DNA from: Bradyrhizobium amphicarpaeae
GTDB taxonomy: Bacteria; Pseudomonadota; Alphaproteobacteria; Rhizobiales; Xanthobacteraceae
Direction of reading: 5' to 3'
DNA length: 64,000 nt
Assembly: GCF_002266435.3 (NCBI RefSeq)
Contig: NZ_CP029426.2
Coordinates: 6,168,001 to 6,232,000, forward strand
Numbering within the stretch: position 1 is the first letter of the stretch; every line of letters begins with the position of its first letter. The notes under the pieces are model-generated. The model was not told the origin of the DNA, searched no databases, and worked only from the letters and a program-made list of their open reading frames with translations. The position numbers and the translations under genes were made by a program. This document shows, piece by piece, positions 36,733 through 46,435 of the stretch.

Positions 36733-36757
36733 CTACGATTTAAAGGTATTATCGTAG
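36733..36757. promoter_or_regulatory. Inverted repeat between yebC and the chemoreceptor gene, candidate operator
   Basis: CTACGAT, 11 bases, ATCGTAG: exact 7-base arms in an AT-richer stretch, 92 bases before the chemoreceptor start. No T-run follows. Position fits a promoter-proximal regulator site. Confidence 0.4.
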
Positions 36758-36848
36758 CACATCAGCCCAAAAGTCAGGCAACGTTAACCCTGATTTCATT
36801 CCGGCTTGCGAAAATAGCGTTTGCTCGTCCTCCGACCAGAGAGACCTG

Positions 36849-38597
36849 ATGGCGTTCGGACTATTTCGGAAGCGTCTGCCGGACATGGCTTCGCCTGCGA
36901 CCGCCCCGGCGGCTACGCAGCCGGCGGCCCATTCCGAGCCCGTTCCCGCGGCCGAAACTGATTCGGCCCGGGAGATCCTGGAGCTGCTGGAACTCGAGCT
37001 CGGCGCCATGATCCGCCAGCTCGAACGCGCCGCCAATTCCGTGGCCGGCGGCGCCGAAGCGACCGCGGCGACGCTTGCCGCCATCCGCGACCGCACCGAC
37101 GCCCTCACCGGCCGCACCAATGCCGCGCAATCGACCGCCTCCACCTTCGCCCAGGCCGCCGACAAGTTCACGCAGTCTGCGCTGGGGATCGGCGCGCAGG
37201 TTCGCGAGGCCGGCAAGCTCGCGGACGAGGCCAGCGCCGCGGCGCAGGAAGCCCGTGCCAACGTCGATCGCCTGCGCGAATCCTCCGCCGCCATCGGCAA
37301 CGTCGTCAATCTGATCGCCCAGATCGCGCGGCAGACGACGCTGCTCGCGCTCAACTCGACGATCGAGGCCGCGCGCGCCGGCGCAGCCGGCAGAGGCTTT
37401 GCGGTCGTCGCGACCGAGGTCAAGGCCCTCGCGGTGCAGACGCAAGGCGCCACGGAAGAGATCACGAAGAAGATCGACGCATTGCAGCGCGACGCCGCCG
37501 GCTCCGCGGATGCCGTGCACCGCATTTCGCAGGCGATCGAGGCGATCCGCCCGGTGTTCGAGACCGTCAACGGCGCGGTCGCCGAACAGAACGCCACCAC
37601 CAGCGACGTTTCCGGCAACGCCGCCAGCGCTTCGGAATTCATCGTCTCGGTCGGCGAGAGCGCGGCCGAGATCGACGCCGCGACCAAGGCGGCCGAGAGC
37701 CACGGCGAGAACGTCGCCAGCGCCGGCAAAGCCGTCACCACCTTCGCACAGAAGCTGAAATCGCGCTGCGCGGTGCTGCTCCGCCAGAGCGAGCACGACG
37801 ACCGCCGCAAGACCGAACGGCTGCCGTGCCACCTGAAGCTCGAAACCGCGCGCAGCGTGATGCCGGTCTATGAGATCGCGATGGACGGCGTGCTGATCGG
37901 CGGCGCGGATGCGGGCCGGCTTGCACCGCAAGCGATCATCGAAGGCACCCTCGAAGCCGTCGGCGCCTGCCGCCTGCGCGTGATCGAGCAATCCAAGGCC
38001 GGGGCCCGTGCGCAATTCGTCGGAACCAATGCCGGGCTCAGCGAAAAGATCGAGGACAGGCTCTGGGCGATCCACGAAGAGAACACCGAGTTCGTCACCC
38101 GCGCCATGGAAGCGGGCAACGCGCTGACCAGGATTTTCGAGCAGGCGGTTGCCGGCGGCGAGGTCGGAATCGACGACCTGTTCGACACCGACTACGCCCA
38201 GATCGCCGGAACCGACCCGCAGCAATACCGCACGAAATATCTCGACTGGGCCGACCGCGCCCTGCCGCCGTTACAGGAGGCCTTTCTGGCCAAGGACCAG
38301 CGCATGGCGTTCTGCGCCATGGTCGACCGCAACGGCTTCCTGCCGGTGCACAACAAGATCTATTCGCACCCGCAACGGCCGGGCGACGTCGCCTGGAACA
38401 CGGCCAACAGCCGCAACCGGCGGATCTTCAACGATCCGGCGGGGTTGGCGGCCGCACGCAACCTGCGCTCGTATCTGGTGCAGAGCTATGCGCGCGACAT
38501 GGGCAATGGGAATACGGTGATGATGCGCGAGATCGACGTTCCGATCCACGTGCAGGGCCGGCACTGGGGCGGATTCCGCACGGCTTACAAGCTGTAG
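36849..38597 (+). CDS. Soluble methyl-accepting chemotaxis protein with PilZ-like module and C-terminal sensory domain
   Basis: 582 residues without membrane helices. Residues about 40-300 form the MCP signalling coiled coil, with the kinase-contacting tip in [14 protein letters not shown] followed by [20 protein letters not shown]. Residues about 315-395 look like a PilZ domain: the RxxxR arginines are present in DRRKTERLPCHL, but the second motif reads EIAMDG instead of D/N-x-S-x-x-G, so c-di-GMP binding is doubtful. The C-terminal 170 residues (GTDPQQYRTKY, NRRIFND, YARDMGNGN, GRHWGGFR) match the C-terminus of the next gene and are probably a sensory domain. Confidence 0.88.
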   Translation: MAFGLFRKRLPDMASPATAPAATQPAAHSEPVPAAETDSAREILELLELELGAMIRQLERAANSVAGGAEATAATLAAIRDRTDALTGRTNAAQSTASTFAQAADKFTQSALGIGAQVREAGKLADEASAAAQEARANVDRLRESSAAIGNVVNLIAQIARQTTLLALNSTIEAARAGAAGRGFAVVATEVKALAVQTQGATEEITKKIDALQRDAAGSADAVHRISQAIEAIRPVFETVNGAVAEQNATTSDVSGNAASASEFIVSVGESAAEIDAATKAAESHGENVASAGKAVTTFAQKLKSRCAVLLRQSEHDDRRKTERLPCHLKLETARSVMPVYEIAMDGVLIGGADAGRLAPQAIIEGTLEAVGACRLRVIEQSKAGARAQFVGTNAGLSEKIEDRLWAIHEENTEFVTRAMEAGNALTRIFEQAVAGGEVGIDDLFDTDYAQIAGTDPQQYRTKYLDWADRALPPLQEAFLAKDQRMAFCAMVDRNGFLPVHNKIYSHPQRPGDVAWNTANSRNRRIFNDPAGLAAARNLRSYLVQSYARDMGNGNTVMMREIDVPIHVQGRHWGGFRTAYKL

Positions 38598-38703
38598 TGC
38601 ACGCTCAGGCAAGACGCCGGCCGCGAATCATCCTTTTAAGCTGAGTTGGAATGGGAATGCCGCCGAGCCGGGTTTACGGCTCTGACTGGAGGACTCATCG
38701 AAC

Positions 38704-40128
38704 ATGTCCGTCGTACAACTTGCAGTCATGGACACCGGCTCCAACCGCACGCTGGCAGAGCGGCTGATCGATCAGCTTGCCGACCGCATCGGCGGCCTCG
38801 GCGTGGAACTCGCCGACATTGCCGGCAATGTCCAGGAAGTCGCCAACCGCGTCGCCAACCAGTCGGAACGTTTCCACCATCTCCAGGAGACCGCCGAGAC
38901 GATGGTCTCGGCCAACCACGATATCGCCAATGCATCGCAGGCCGTGCAAACCACCACGTCCGCGGCGGTCGGCGAGATCGCGCAATCGCGCGGCGCCGTC
39001 GACGCTGCGGTCAGCCACATCTCCGAGCTCGTCGCCGCGGTGGAGCGGATCGAAGCGCGCCTCAGCGCGGTCGGCTCGGCGCTGGCCCAGGTCGCGAAAG
39101 TCTCCGGCTCGATCGAGGCGATTGCGAAGCAGACCAATCTGCTCGCGCTGAACGCAACCATCGAAGCCGCCCGCGCCGGCAATGCCGGGCGCGGCTTTGC
39201 CGTGGTCGCAAGCGAGGTGAAGAATCTCGCGGAAGCCACCCGCCAGGCCACGCACCAGATCTCCGACACCGTGCGCGATCTCGACGGCCAGATCGAAGGC
39301 CTGATCGGCGAGAGCAGCGACGCCTCGCAGCGCGCGAAGACCGCCGGCGAAGGCGCCCAGCAGATCTCCGGCATCATCTCGCGGGTCCAGCAAGGATTCG
39401 CCTCCGTGGAGGCGCAGATCGGCAGCGTCACGCGCGCGGCGACCTCCAATCTCGGACATTGCGACACCGTCATCAGCGAGCTGAACGAGCTCGCCAAGGG
39501 CGTCGACCTCTCCTCGCACGATCTCAAGAACGCCGACGAGCGGGTGGCGAAGCTGCTCGACACCTCCGAGGGCCTGATCGCGCTGATCGCCGACAGCGGC
39601 GTCGACACGACCGACTCACCGCTGATCCGCATCGTGGTCGATGCCGCCAAGCGGATCACGGCCGAGTTCGAAGCCGCGATCGATCGCGGCGACATCACGC
39701 TCGCACAGCTCATGGACGAGACCTATCGCGAGATTCCCGGCACCGATCCGAAGCAATACCTCACCAATTACGTCGACTTCACCGACCGCGTGCTGCCCGC
39801 GATTCAGGATCCGCTTCAGAAATCCGATCCGCGCATCGTCTATTGCGTCGCCTGGGCGCGGAGCGGCTATTTGCCGACCCATAACCCCAACTACCGCCTG
39901 CCGCAGGGCAAGGACCCCGTGTGGAATAACGCCAATTGCCGCAACCGCCGCATGTTCAACGACCGCACGGTGAAGAAGGTCGCAGGCAGCACGAAGCCGT
40001 TTCTGCTCCAGACCTACCGCCGCGACATGGGAGGCGGCCAGTTCGTGCTGATGAAGGACCTGTCCTCGCCGATCGTGATCCGCGGCAAGCACTGGGGCGC
40101 CTTCCGGATGGGGTTTCGGCAGGGCTGA
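38704..40128 (+). CDS. Soluble methyl-accepting chemotaxis protein with the same C-terminal sensory domain
   Basis: 474 residues, no membrane helix. The MCP tip is [20 protein letters not shown] followed by [16 protein letters not shown] (about residues 145-180). The C-terminal domain (about 310-474) parallels the previous receptor: [35 protein letters not shown]. It lacks the PilZ-like insert. GGAGGA lies about ten bases before the ATG. The 106-base gap to its paralogue suggests tandem duplication and perhaps co-transcription. Likely to sense a cytoplasmic metabolite or redox state. Confidence 0.9.
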   Translation: MSVVQLAVMDTGSNRTLAERLIDQLADRIGGLGVELADIAGNVQEVANRVANQSERFHHLQETAETMVSANHDIANASQAVQTTTSAAVGEIAQSRGAVDAAVSHISELVAAVERIEARLSAVGSALAQVAKVSGSIEAIAKQTNLLALNATIEAARAGNAGRGFAVVASEVKNLAEATRQATHQISDTVRDLDGQIEGLIGESSDASQRAKTAGEGAQQISGIISRVQQGFASVEAQIGSVTRAATSNLGHCDTVISELNELAKGVDLSSHDLKNADERVAKLLDTSEGLIALIADSGVDTTDSPLIRIVVDAAKRITAEFEAAIDRGDITLAQLMDETYREIPGTDPKQYLTNYVDFTDRVLPAIQDPLQKSDPRIVYCVAWARSGYLPTHNPNYRLPQGKDPVWNNANCRNRRMFNDRTVKKVAGSTKPFLLQTYRRDMGGGQFVLMKDLSSPIVIRGKHWGAFRMGFRQG

Positions 40129-40786
40129 CGGGCGCGCGCGGCGCGTCCTGAATCAAAAAATCGAAAAACAACCCCATGCACAGTAGCCGGGCCCAACGGA
40201 ATCAATGACTTGCGCCGGCGGATTCTGTCTCGGTTTGACGCGTCGGGCAAACCAGGGACGCGACGTTATGATTCCGAAGTTCAACATCTGAACTTGGCAG
40301 GGCCGGAGCAAGCGCCTCGTCCTTCGAGACGACCGCTCCGCGGTCTCCTCAGGATGAGGCTTCTGCATCGGTGTCCGTTGAAACTGCTGCTGCGTACTCC
40401 GTCCTCATCCTGAGGGCCCACGGAGGCGGACGTCGCGAAGGATGGGCCGCAGGCGAGGCGCGCCGTCGCGGGGCTCTCCGGCCCGCCCGACTTTCCCAAT
40501 CGCACGACTTTCATCATCGCATGATTTTGCGAATCCGCACGACAATCTGCGGCGACCACGGACGCGCGCTCCGAAAAAGCGTCAAAACATGACGATTATC
40601 ATATCAATGAGCCCAAAACCCGTGCAGCGAGCGCCGCACAAATTCGTGAACATCATGGGCTGACGCGTCAGCAGCGCAAATATGCATTGCCGGCGTTTGC
40701 GGCACTTCATCGTTTCGCATCGGTGTGGCTATTGTCGCGCGCGATTCGCCGACTAGATCGCCGCAAGCGATCGAGCGAGCAAGGGG
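40129..40786. other. Long intergenic region between the chemoreceptors and the iorAB-type genes
   Basis: 658 bases with no gene I can support. It holds a small exact hairpin (AAGTTCA, five bases, TGAACTT at 40277-40295), a family E repeat (40315-40446), then an A/T-richer stretch of about 300 bases leading to the iorA promoter. No tRNA or small-RNA signature was recognised. The plus-strand genes on both sides imply a promoter for iorAB near its 3' end. Confidence 0.55.
40315..40446. repeat. Palindromic intergenic repeat, family E
   Basis: CTCGTCCTTCGAGACGACCG on the left faces GGCGGACGTCGCGAAGGATG on the right, and CTCAGGATGAGG faces CCTCATCCTGAGG inside. This is the common bradyrhizobial fold-back repeat that contains TCCTCAGGATGAGG. 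Confidence 0.75.
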
Positions 40787-40792
40787 ATGCAT

Positions 40793-41257
40793 ATGGCAAT
40801 TGTTCTCACCATCAACGGCGAAACGAAATCGTTCGACGCGCCACCTGAAATGCCGCTGCTGTGGGTGCTGCGCGACATCCTCGGCATGACTGGCACCAAG
40901 TTCGGCTGCGGCATCGCGCAATGCGGGGCCTGCACGGTGCATGTCGACGGCAAGGCGGTGCGCTCCTGCGTGTTGCCTGTGAGCGCAATCGCGAACCGCG
41001 CCATCACCACGATCGAACATGTCGGCAGCACGCCAGCGGGCGCGAAGGTGCAGAAGGCCTGGCTCGATGCCGAAGTGATCCAGTGCGGCTATTGCCAGTC
41101 CGGCCAGATCATGTCCGCCGCAGCATTGCTGACGGCAACGCCGAATCCCGATGATTCCGACATCGACGCCGCGATGGCCGGCAACATCTGCCGCTGCGGC
41201 ACCTATGTGCGCATCCGCGAGGCCATCAAGCAGGCCGCCAACGGCCGTCAGTCGTGA
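40793..41257 (+). CDS. (2Fe-2S) subunit of an isoquinoline-1-oxidoreductase-like molybdenum hydroxylase (IorA type)
   Basis: 154 residues. Two clusters are visible: the plant-type motif [22 protein letters not shown] and the xanthine-oxidase-type motif [10 protein letters not shown] with NICRCGTY. It passes electrons from the molybdenum site to the next carrier. ATG 40793 has AAGGGG six bases upstream; the ATG at 40787 is too close to it. First gene of a three-gene unit with the large subunit and a cytochrome c. Confidence 0.92.
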   Translation: MAIVLTINGETKSFDAPPEMPLLWVLRDILGMTGTKFGCGIAQCGACTVHVDGKAVRSCVLPVSAIANRAITTIEHVGSTPAGAKVQKAWLDAEVIQCGYCQSGQIMSAAALLTATPNPDDSDIDAAMAGNICRCGTYVRIREAIKQAANGRQS

Positions 41258-41265
41258 GAATTGCC

Positions 41266-43431
41266 ATGAATGCACACAACAGCGTCTCCCGCCGTACGCT
41301 CCTGACCGGCGGCCTCGCCACCGGTTTCCTGCTCGCCTTCCACCTGCCGCTCCGCGCCGCCGGCAACGAGCCGGCGCAACGCGACGTCACCGAAGGCAAG
41401 TTCGCGCCCAACGCCTTCATCCGCATCGATGAGACCGGCCGCACCGTCCTGATGATGCCGCAGGTCGAGATGGGCCAGGGCACTTACACGTCGATCTCGG
41501 CCGTGATCGCCGAAGAGCTCGACGCAGACTGGAGCAGGGTCGAGGTCCAGCACGCCCCGCCCAACGACAAGCTCTACGCCAACCCGACCTTCGGCTTGCA
41601 AGTCACCGGCAATTCCAACTCGATCCGCGCCTGGTGGCTGCCGCTGCGCAAGGCCGGCGCGACCGCACGCGCCATGCTGGTGCAGGCCGCGGCCAGCCAA
41701 TGGGGCGTCGAGCCCTCAAGCTGCACGGCGTCGAAGGGCGAAGTCGCGCATGCCGCGACCGGCCGCAAGCTCGGCTATGGCGAGCTGGCGCTTGCCGCGC
41801 AGGGCCAGACGCCGCCCAAGGACGTCACTATCAAGGATCCCAAGGACTTCGTCCTGATCGGCCAGCCGCTGAAGCGGCTCGATACGCCCGAGAAGACCAA
41901 CGGCAAGGCGCTCTACGGCATCGACGCGATCCTGCCCGGCATGAAGATCGCCGTGATCGCTAATTGCCCGGTGTTCGGCGGCAAACTCGGCAAGGTCGAC
42001 GACACAGCCGCGATGAAAGTCGCCGGCGTGCGCAAGGTCGTCGTGCTCGACGACGCCGTCGCCGTGATCGGCGATCACATGTGGGCGGCCAAGAAAGGTC
42101 TCGAAGCGCTCAAGATCGCGTGGAACGAGGGACCGAACGCCAGGATTTCCACCAAGGACATCTGGGACGATCTGCGCAAGGCCAGCGCGAAAGACGGCGC
42201 GATCGCGAAGTCCGAAGGCGACATCGCCAAGGCGCTCGCCAGCGGTGACAAATTCGAGGCCGCTTACGAGCTGCCGTTCCTCGCGCATGCCTCGATGGAG
42301 CCGATCAACGCCACCGTCCACGTCAGGCCCGATGCCTGCGAGATCTGGACCGGCACGCAGATCATGACCCGCGTGCAGGCCACGGCGGCACAGGCCGCAG
42401 GCCTTCCTGTCGACAAGGTGATCGTCAACCAGCACCTGCTCGGCGGCGGCTTCGGCCGCAAGCTCGAGCCCGACATGGTGATCGCCGCGGTGAAAATTGC
42501 AAAACAGGTCGACTATCCCGTCAAGGTGATCTGGACCCGCGAGGAGGATATCCAGCACGACGTCTATCGTCCTGTTTATCGCGACCAGATCACGGCGTCG
42601 CTGGTGGACGGCAAGGTCGCCGGCTGGAAATACAAGGTTGCCGGCTCCGCCGTGCTGGCGCGCTGGCTGCCGCCGGCCTTCCAGAAGGGCATCGACATCG
42701 ACGCGATCGATGCCGCCGTCGATGCACCGTACGATTTCGCCAATTTCCACGTTGAATATGTCCAGGTGGAGCCGCCGGCGGTGCCGACCGGCTTCTGGCG
42801 CGGTGTCGGTCCGAACAACAACGTATTCGCGGTCGAATGCGCGATGGACGAACTGGCGCGCAAGGCCGGCAAGGACCCGATCGAATTCCGCAAGTCCATG
42901 CTGACGAAGAATCCGCGCATGCTCGCGGTGCTGAAGCAGGTCGCCGAAATATCCGGTTGGGGCGAGAAGCTGCCGGCGCGCGTCGGCCGCGGCGTCTGCG
43001 TACAGCCGTCGTTCGCGAGCTTCATCGCAACCGTGGTCGAAGCCGAGATCGACGATTACGGCGAGATCGCGCTGCGCCGCATCACCTCGGTGGTCGACAC
43101 CGGCATCGCGGTGAACCCTGACACGGTGAAGGCGCAGATCGAGGGTGGCCTGATCTTCGGTCTCACCGCCGCGCTCTATGGCGAAATCACCATCGACAAG
43201 GGCCGCGTGCAGCAGTCGAACTTCCACGACTACCGCATGATGCGCATCAACGAGACGCCGAAGGTCGAGGTCATCGTGGTCAAGAGCGGCGAGGCGCCCG
43301 GCGGCATCGGCGAAGCTGGTGTCAACGCCGGACCGCCGGCCCTGCGCAACGCGATCTACGCCGCAACCGGCGTGGCGCTGCGGCGCCTGCCGATCGATCG
43401 GAAACTGCTGGCTGCGGGGAAGAAGGCATGA
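41266..43431 (+). CDS. Molybdopterin-binding large subunit, isoquinoline-1-oxidoreductase-like (IorB type), Tat-exported
   Basis: 721 residues. The start MNAHNSVSRRTLLTGGLATG is a twin-arginine signal, so the folded complex works in the periplasm. Aldehyde-oxidase-family blocks include VEMGQGTYTSISAVIAEEL, LGGGFGRKLEPD and APGGIGEAGVNAGPPAL, the last holding the catalytic Glu region. IorB-type subunits oxidise N-heterocycles or aldehydes and pass electrons to cytochrome c rather than FAD. The GTG at 41254 is an alternative start. It overlaps the cytochrome gene by four bases. Confidence 0.92.
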   Translation: MNAHNSVSRRTLLTGGLATGFLLAFHLPLRAAGNEPAQRDVTEGKFAPNAFIRIDETGRTVLMMPQVEMGQGTYTSISAVIAEELDADWSRVEVQHAPPNDKLYANPTFGLQVTGNSNSIRAWWLPLRKAGATARAMLVQAAASQWGVEPSSCTASKGEVAHAATGRKLGYGELALAAQGQTPPKDVTIKDPKDFVLIGQPLKRLDTPEKTNGKALYGIDAILPGMKIAVIANCPVFGGKLGKVDDTAAMKVAGVRKVVVLDDAVAVIGDHMWAAKKGLEALKIAWNEGPNARISTKDIWDDLRKASAKDGAIAKSEGDIAKALASGDKFEAAYELPFLAHASMEPINATVHVRPDACEIWTGTQIMTRVQATAAQAAGLPVDKVIVNQHLLGGGFGRKLEPDMVIAAVKIAKQVDYPVKVIWTREEDIQHDVYRPVYRDQITASLVDGKVAGWKYKVAGSAVLARWLPPAFQKGIDIDAIDAAVDAPYDFANFHVEYVQVEPPAVPTGFWRGVGPNNNVFAVECAMDELARKAGKDPIEFRKSMLTKNPRMLAVLKQVAEISGWGEKLPARVGRGVCVQPSFASFIATVVEAEIDDYGEIALRRITSVVDTGIAVNPDTVKAQIEGGLIFGLTAALYGEITIDKGRVQQSNFHDYRMMRINETPKVEVIVVKSGEAPGGIGEAGVNAGPPALRNAIYAATGVALRRLPIDRKLLAAGKKA

Positions 43432-44771
43432 GCGGCAAGATGCGTATCCTTACAAGCCTGGTCGTGATCGCCATTGTCGCCGGCGCAATCGGAGTCTGGA
43501 TCATCCGCGGGCCCGGCCCGCTCGACTTTTCCGGCGGCACGAAAGTGGCGCTGGCGGACTATCGCGCCGGCAAGCCGAGCGGCGTGCCGGCCAAGCTGGA
43601 GAAGGCGAGTCTCGTCGAACGCGGTGAATACCTTGCGAAGGCGGCCGACTGCATGGTCTGCCACACCAAGCCCGGCGAGAAGGACTATGCCGGCGGACTC
43701 GCCTTCAAGCTGCCGTTCGGCACGCTCTATTCGACCAACATCACGCCGGACAAGGACACCGGCATCGGCAATTACAATGACCAGGATTTCCTGAACGCGG
43801 TCCAGCACGGCAAGCGCCGTGACGGCGCGCGGCTCTATCCGGCGATGCCTTACACGTCCTACACCTTCATGACCGACGAGGACGTGCTGGCGGTGAAGGC
43901 GTATCTGTTCAGCCTTCCGGCGGTGCGCGCCAAGGCGCCGGACAATATGCTGTCGTTCCCGTTCAACCAGCGCTGGGCGATGATCGTCTGGTCGGCCGTG
44001 TTCAATCCGGACACGCGCTTTGCGCCCGACACCTCGAAAAGCCCGGAGTGGAATCGCGGTGCGTATCTCGCGGAGGCCCTGGCGCATTGCGGCGAATGCC
44101 ACACCCCGCGTAATCTCGGCTTTGCGCTGGACAACCGCAGGAAGTTCGCCGGCGCGATCACGGCGGGCTGGCGCGCCTTCAACATCTCTTCCGACAAGGC
44201 GACTGGTCTCGGCAATTGGAGCGACCAGGACCTGATCTCGTATTTGTCGCTCGGCCATGCGCCGGGCCATGGCGCGGCCTCGGGTCCGATGGGTGAAGCG
44301 GTCGACCACAGTTTCAGCAAGTTCGCGCCGGAGGATATCCGCAGCGTCGTTGCGTATCTGCGCAGCGTGCCGCCGCAGCCCTCGCCCGACCTGCCGGCGA
44401 CCACAGCGCCGGTCGCGCCCGCCTCGCACAAGGACGGCGTCACGGCGGATGCGCGTGGCAAGATGCTGTTCGCCGGTGCCTGCGCCAGCTGCCACGGCTG
44501 GAGCGGCGAGAGCCCGGTCTCGCCGATGGCGACGCTGACTGGCACCTGGGCGGTCAACGATCCCGCCGCCACCAACGTCGCGCAGATCGTGCTGTCGGGG
44601 ACCAAGCGGCACACGCCAGATGGCGCGCTGTCGATGCCGGCATTCGGCGAAGCCTACACCGACGACGAGATCGCGGCGGTGGCGAATTACGTCACGGCGC
44701 GGTTCGGTGCGAAGGGCTCGAAGCTCACGGCGAAGGATGTGGCGGAGCTAAGGGAGCAAACGGCGGAGTAG
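43428..44771 (+). CDS. Membrane-anchored tri-heme c-type cytochrome
   Basis: 447 residues. An N-terminal helix (LTSLVVIAIVAGAIGVWII) anchors the protein, with three CxxCH sites facing the periplasm: CMVCH (about residue 75), CGECH (about 221) and CASCH (about 351). This matches cytochrome subunits of alcohol, aldehyde and IorAB-type dehydrogenases, which hand electrons to the respiratory chain. ATGA overlap with the large subunit gene supports a single complex. Confidence 0.93.
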   Translation: MSGKMRILTSLVVIAIVAGAIGVWIIRGPGPLDFSGGTKVALADYRAGKPSGVPAKLEKASLVERGEYLAKAADCMVCHTKPGEKDYAGGLAFKLPFGTLYSTNITPDKDTGIGNYNDQDFLNAVQHGKRRDGARLYPAMPYTSYTFMTDEDVLAVKAYLFSLPAVRAKAPDNMLSFPFNQRWAMIVWSAVFNPDTRFAPDTSKSPEWNRGAYLAEALAHCGECHTPRNLGFALDNRRKFAGAITAGWRAFNISSDKATGLGNWSDQDLISYLSLGHAPGHGAASGPMGEAVDHSFSKFAPEDIRSVVAYLRSVPPQPSPDLPATTAPVAPASHKDGVTADARGKMLFAGACASCHGWSGESPVSPMATLTGTWAVNDPAATNVAQIVLSGTKRHTPDGALSMPAFGEAYTDDEIAAVANYVTARFGAKGSKLTAKDVAELREQTAE

Positions 44772-44792
44772 GTTTCGCCGAAAACACCACTG

Positions 44793-44945
44793 CCCTTCTC
44801 CCCTTGTGGGAGAAGGTGGCGCGAAGCGCCGGATGAGGGGTTGTCTCCGCGAATTCAAACGCGACAGACTCACATGCGGAGAGAACCCCTCACCCGTCTC
44901 GCCGCGATGCGGCGAGCCACCCTCTCCCACAAGGGGCGAGGGTGC
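44793..44945. repeat. Palindromic intergenic repeat, family A
   Basis: Almost the same sequence as 31051-31203: CCCTTCTCCCCTTGTGGGAG opens it and CTCTCCCACAAGGGGCGAGG closes it, with GCGCGAAGCGCCGGATGAGG inside. It lies in the convergent gap after the cytochrome gene. Confidence 0.85.
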
Positions 44946-44965
44946 ACCGGCAACGCCGGCGAAAA

Positions 44966-45790
44966 TCAGCTCAACCAGAATTTCGGCGTCGCCGGCTCCA
45001 GTCGTCCACCCATCCGCACCGGCGCGATCTTCAGCGCGAGGCCCGTTGCGTCATCCGTCTCCACCGCCACACCGCTGAGCGTCGCCGCGCCCGCCGCGGG
45101 CTCAAACCGCCCCGACGGAATCCCCGACGTGAATCTCCGCAGCGGTTCTTCCTTCTGCATGCCGATGATGGAGTCGTAATCGCCGGTCATGCCGGCATCG
45201 GTCATGTAGGCGGTGCCGCCTGACAGGATCTGGTGATCGGCGGTCGGCACATGTGTGTGGGTGCCGACGACGAGGCTGGCGCGGCCGTCGCAGAAGAAGC
45301 CGATGCCCTGCTTCTCGCTGCTCGCCTCGCAATGGAAATCGACGACGATGGCGTCGGCGGCGACGCCGAGCGGACAGGCCCCGAGCTCGCGCTCCAGCGC
45401 GGCAAAGGGATCGTCGAACGGGGTCATGAAGACGCGGCCGAGTGCGTTGACGACGAGCGCGTGCTTGCCGTTCTTGGTCTCGACCAGGGCGGCGCCGCGG
45501 CCGGGCGTGCCGCGCGGATAGTTCGCCGGACGCACCAGGCGATCGGCACGCTCGATGAACACCAGCGCCTCGCGCTGGTCCCAGGAGTGGTTGCCGAGCG
45601 TCACCGCGTCGGCGCCGGCCTCGACGAACTCGTTGTAGATCGCTTCGGTGATGCCAAAACCGCCGGCCGAATTCTCGCCGTTGACGACGACGAGATCGAG
45701 CGACCAGTCCTTGACCATTCCTGGAAGATATTCTGCGATAGCGTCGCGCCCGGCTCGGCCGACGACATCACCCACGAAGAGAATGCGCAA
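44966..45790 (-). CDS. YmdB-type metallophosphoesterase (TIGR00282 family)
   Basis: 274 residues, cytosolic. Characteristic motifs are ILFVGDVVGRAGRDAIAEYL, VVNGENSAGGFGITE, VTLGNHSWDQ, IVVDFHCEASSEKQ and VGTHTHVPTAD. Members are dimetal phosphodiesterases acting on cyclic nucleotides in Bacillus. It overlaps the upstream fau gene by 23 bases, so the two are co-translated. Confidence 0.93.
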   Translation of the reverse strand: MRILFVGDVVGRAGRDAIAEYLPGMVKDWSLDLVVVNGENSAGGFGITEAIYNEFVEAGADAVTLGNHSWDQREALVFIERADRLVRPANYPRGTPGRGAALVETKNGKHALVVNALGRVFMTPFDDPFAALERELGACPLGVAADAIVVDFHCEASSEKQGIGFFCDGRASLVVGTHTHVPTADHQILSGGTAYMTDAGMTGDYDSIIGMQKEEPLRRFTSGIPSGRFEPAAGAATLSGVAVETDDATGLALKIAPVRMGGRLEPATPKFWLS

Positions 45791-46364
45791 CTTCAGAACT
45801 CCGGAAATCGAACACGTCCGATTCCGTTAGCACATAATCGAGCGCCACGTCGTGCGATAGTGCCGGAACCGCCTTGATCTCCTGCGCCGCAAAAGCCAGC
45901 CCGATGCCGACGATGTTCTTGGTCTTGCGCAGATGCGCGAAGGTGAAATCGTAATGCCCCGCACCATAGCCGATGCGATGGCCGAGACGATCGAAGGCCG
46001 CGAGCGGCGTCAGCATGATGTCGGGAATGACTTCTTCGGCGGCCGGCGACGGCTCGGGAATGCCGAGCGGGCCGAGCATCAGGCGATCGGTCGGATGGAA
46101 GACGCGGAAGACCAGCGACTGGCCGCGGGCGGTGACGCAAGGCAGCGCCAGCTTTGCACCCTGCTCCGCGAGCCTCTTGAGCAGCGGCATCGGATCGATC
46201 TCGCTGCGGATCGGCGAATAGCCGGAGACGATGCTGCCGGGCAGCAGATCGAACGGCAGACCCCGTTTGGCGAGCTTTGCGGCGGCGGCGCTGCGCTTCT
46301 TCTCGCTCAGCGCGTCACGCGCGGCGAGGGCTTTGGCACGGAGTTCGGCTTTGGTGTTGGTCAT
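45768..46364 (-). CDS. fau: 5-formyltetrahydrofolate cyclo-ligase
   Basis: 198 residues, matching family length. Motifs: a basic N-terminus (KAELRAKALAARDALSEKKR), SGYSPIRSEIDPMPLL, and the nucleotide/folate loop RIGYGAGHYDFTFAHL. It converts 5-formyl-THF to methenyl-THF using ATP. ATG 46364 was chosen because longer frames run into the 6S RNA. The gene order zapA-6S RNA-fau is conserved in proteobacteria. Confidence 0.93.
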   Translation of the reverse strand: MTNTKAELRAKALAARDALSEKKRSAAAAKLAKRGLPFDLLPGSIVSGYSPIRSEIDPMPLLKRLAEQGAKLALPCVTARGQSLVFRVFHPTDRLMLGPLGIPEPSPAAEEVIPDIMLTPLAAFDRLGHRIGYGAGHYDFTFAHLRKTKNIVGIGLAFAAQEIKAVPALSHDVALDYVLTESDVFDFRSSEVAHSLRG

Positions 46365-46435
46365 GCGCTGGGCCCCCAAGGTCATCACCCGAACCGCAGT
46401 CTGACGCGCAAATTCGACAGGCACAAACCAAGCAA

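Noticed and set aside
40447..40786. Small protein genes in the iorA upstream region
   Set aside because: Short frames here lack ribosome-binding sites and recognisable composition, and partly overlap the family E repeat.
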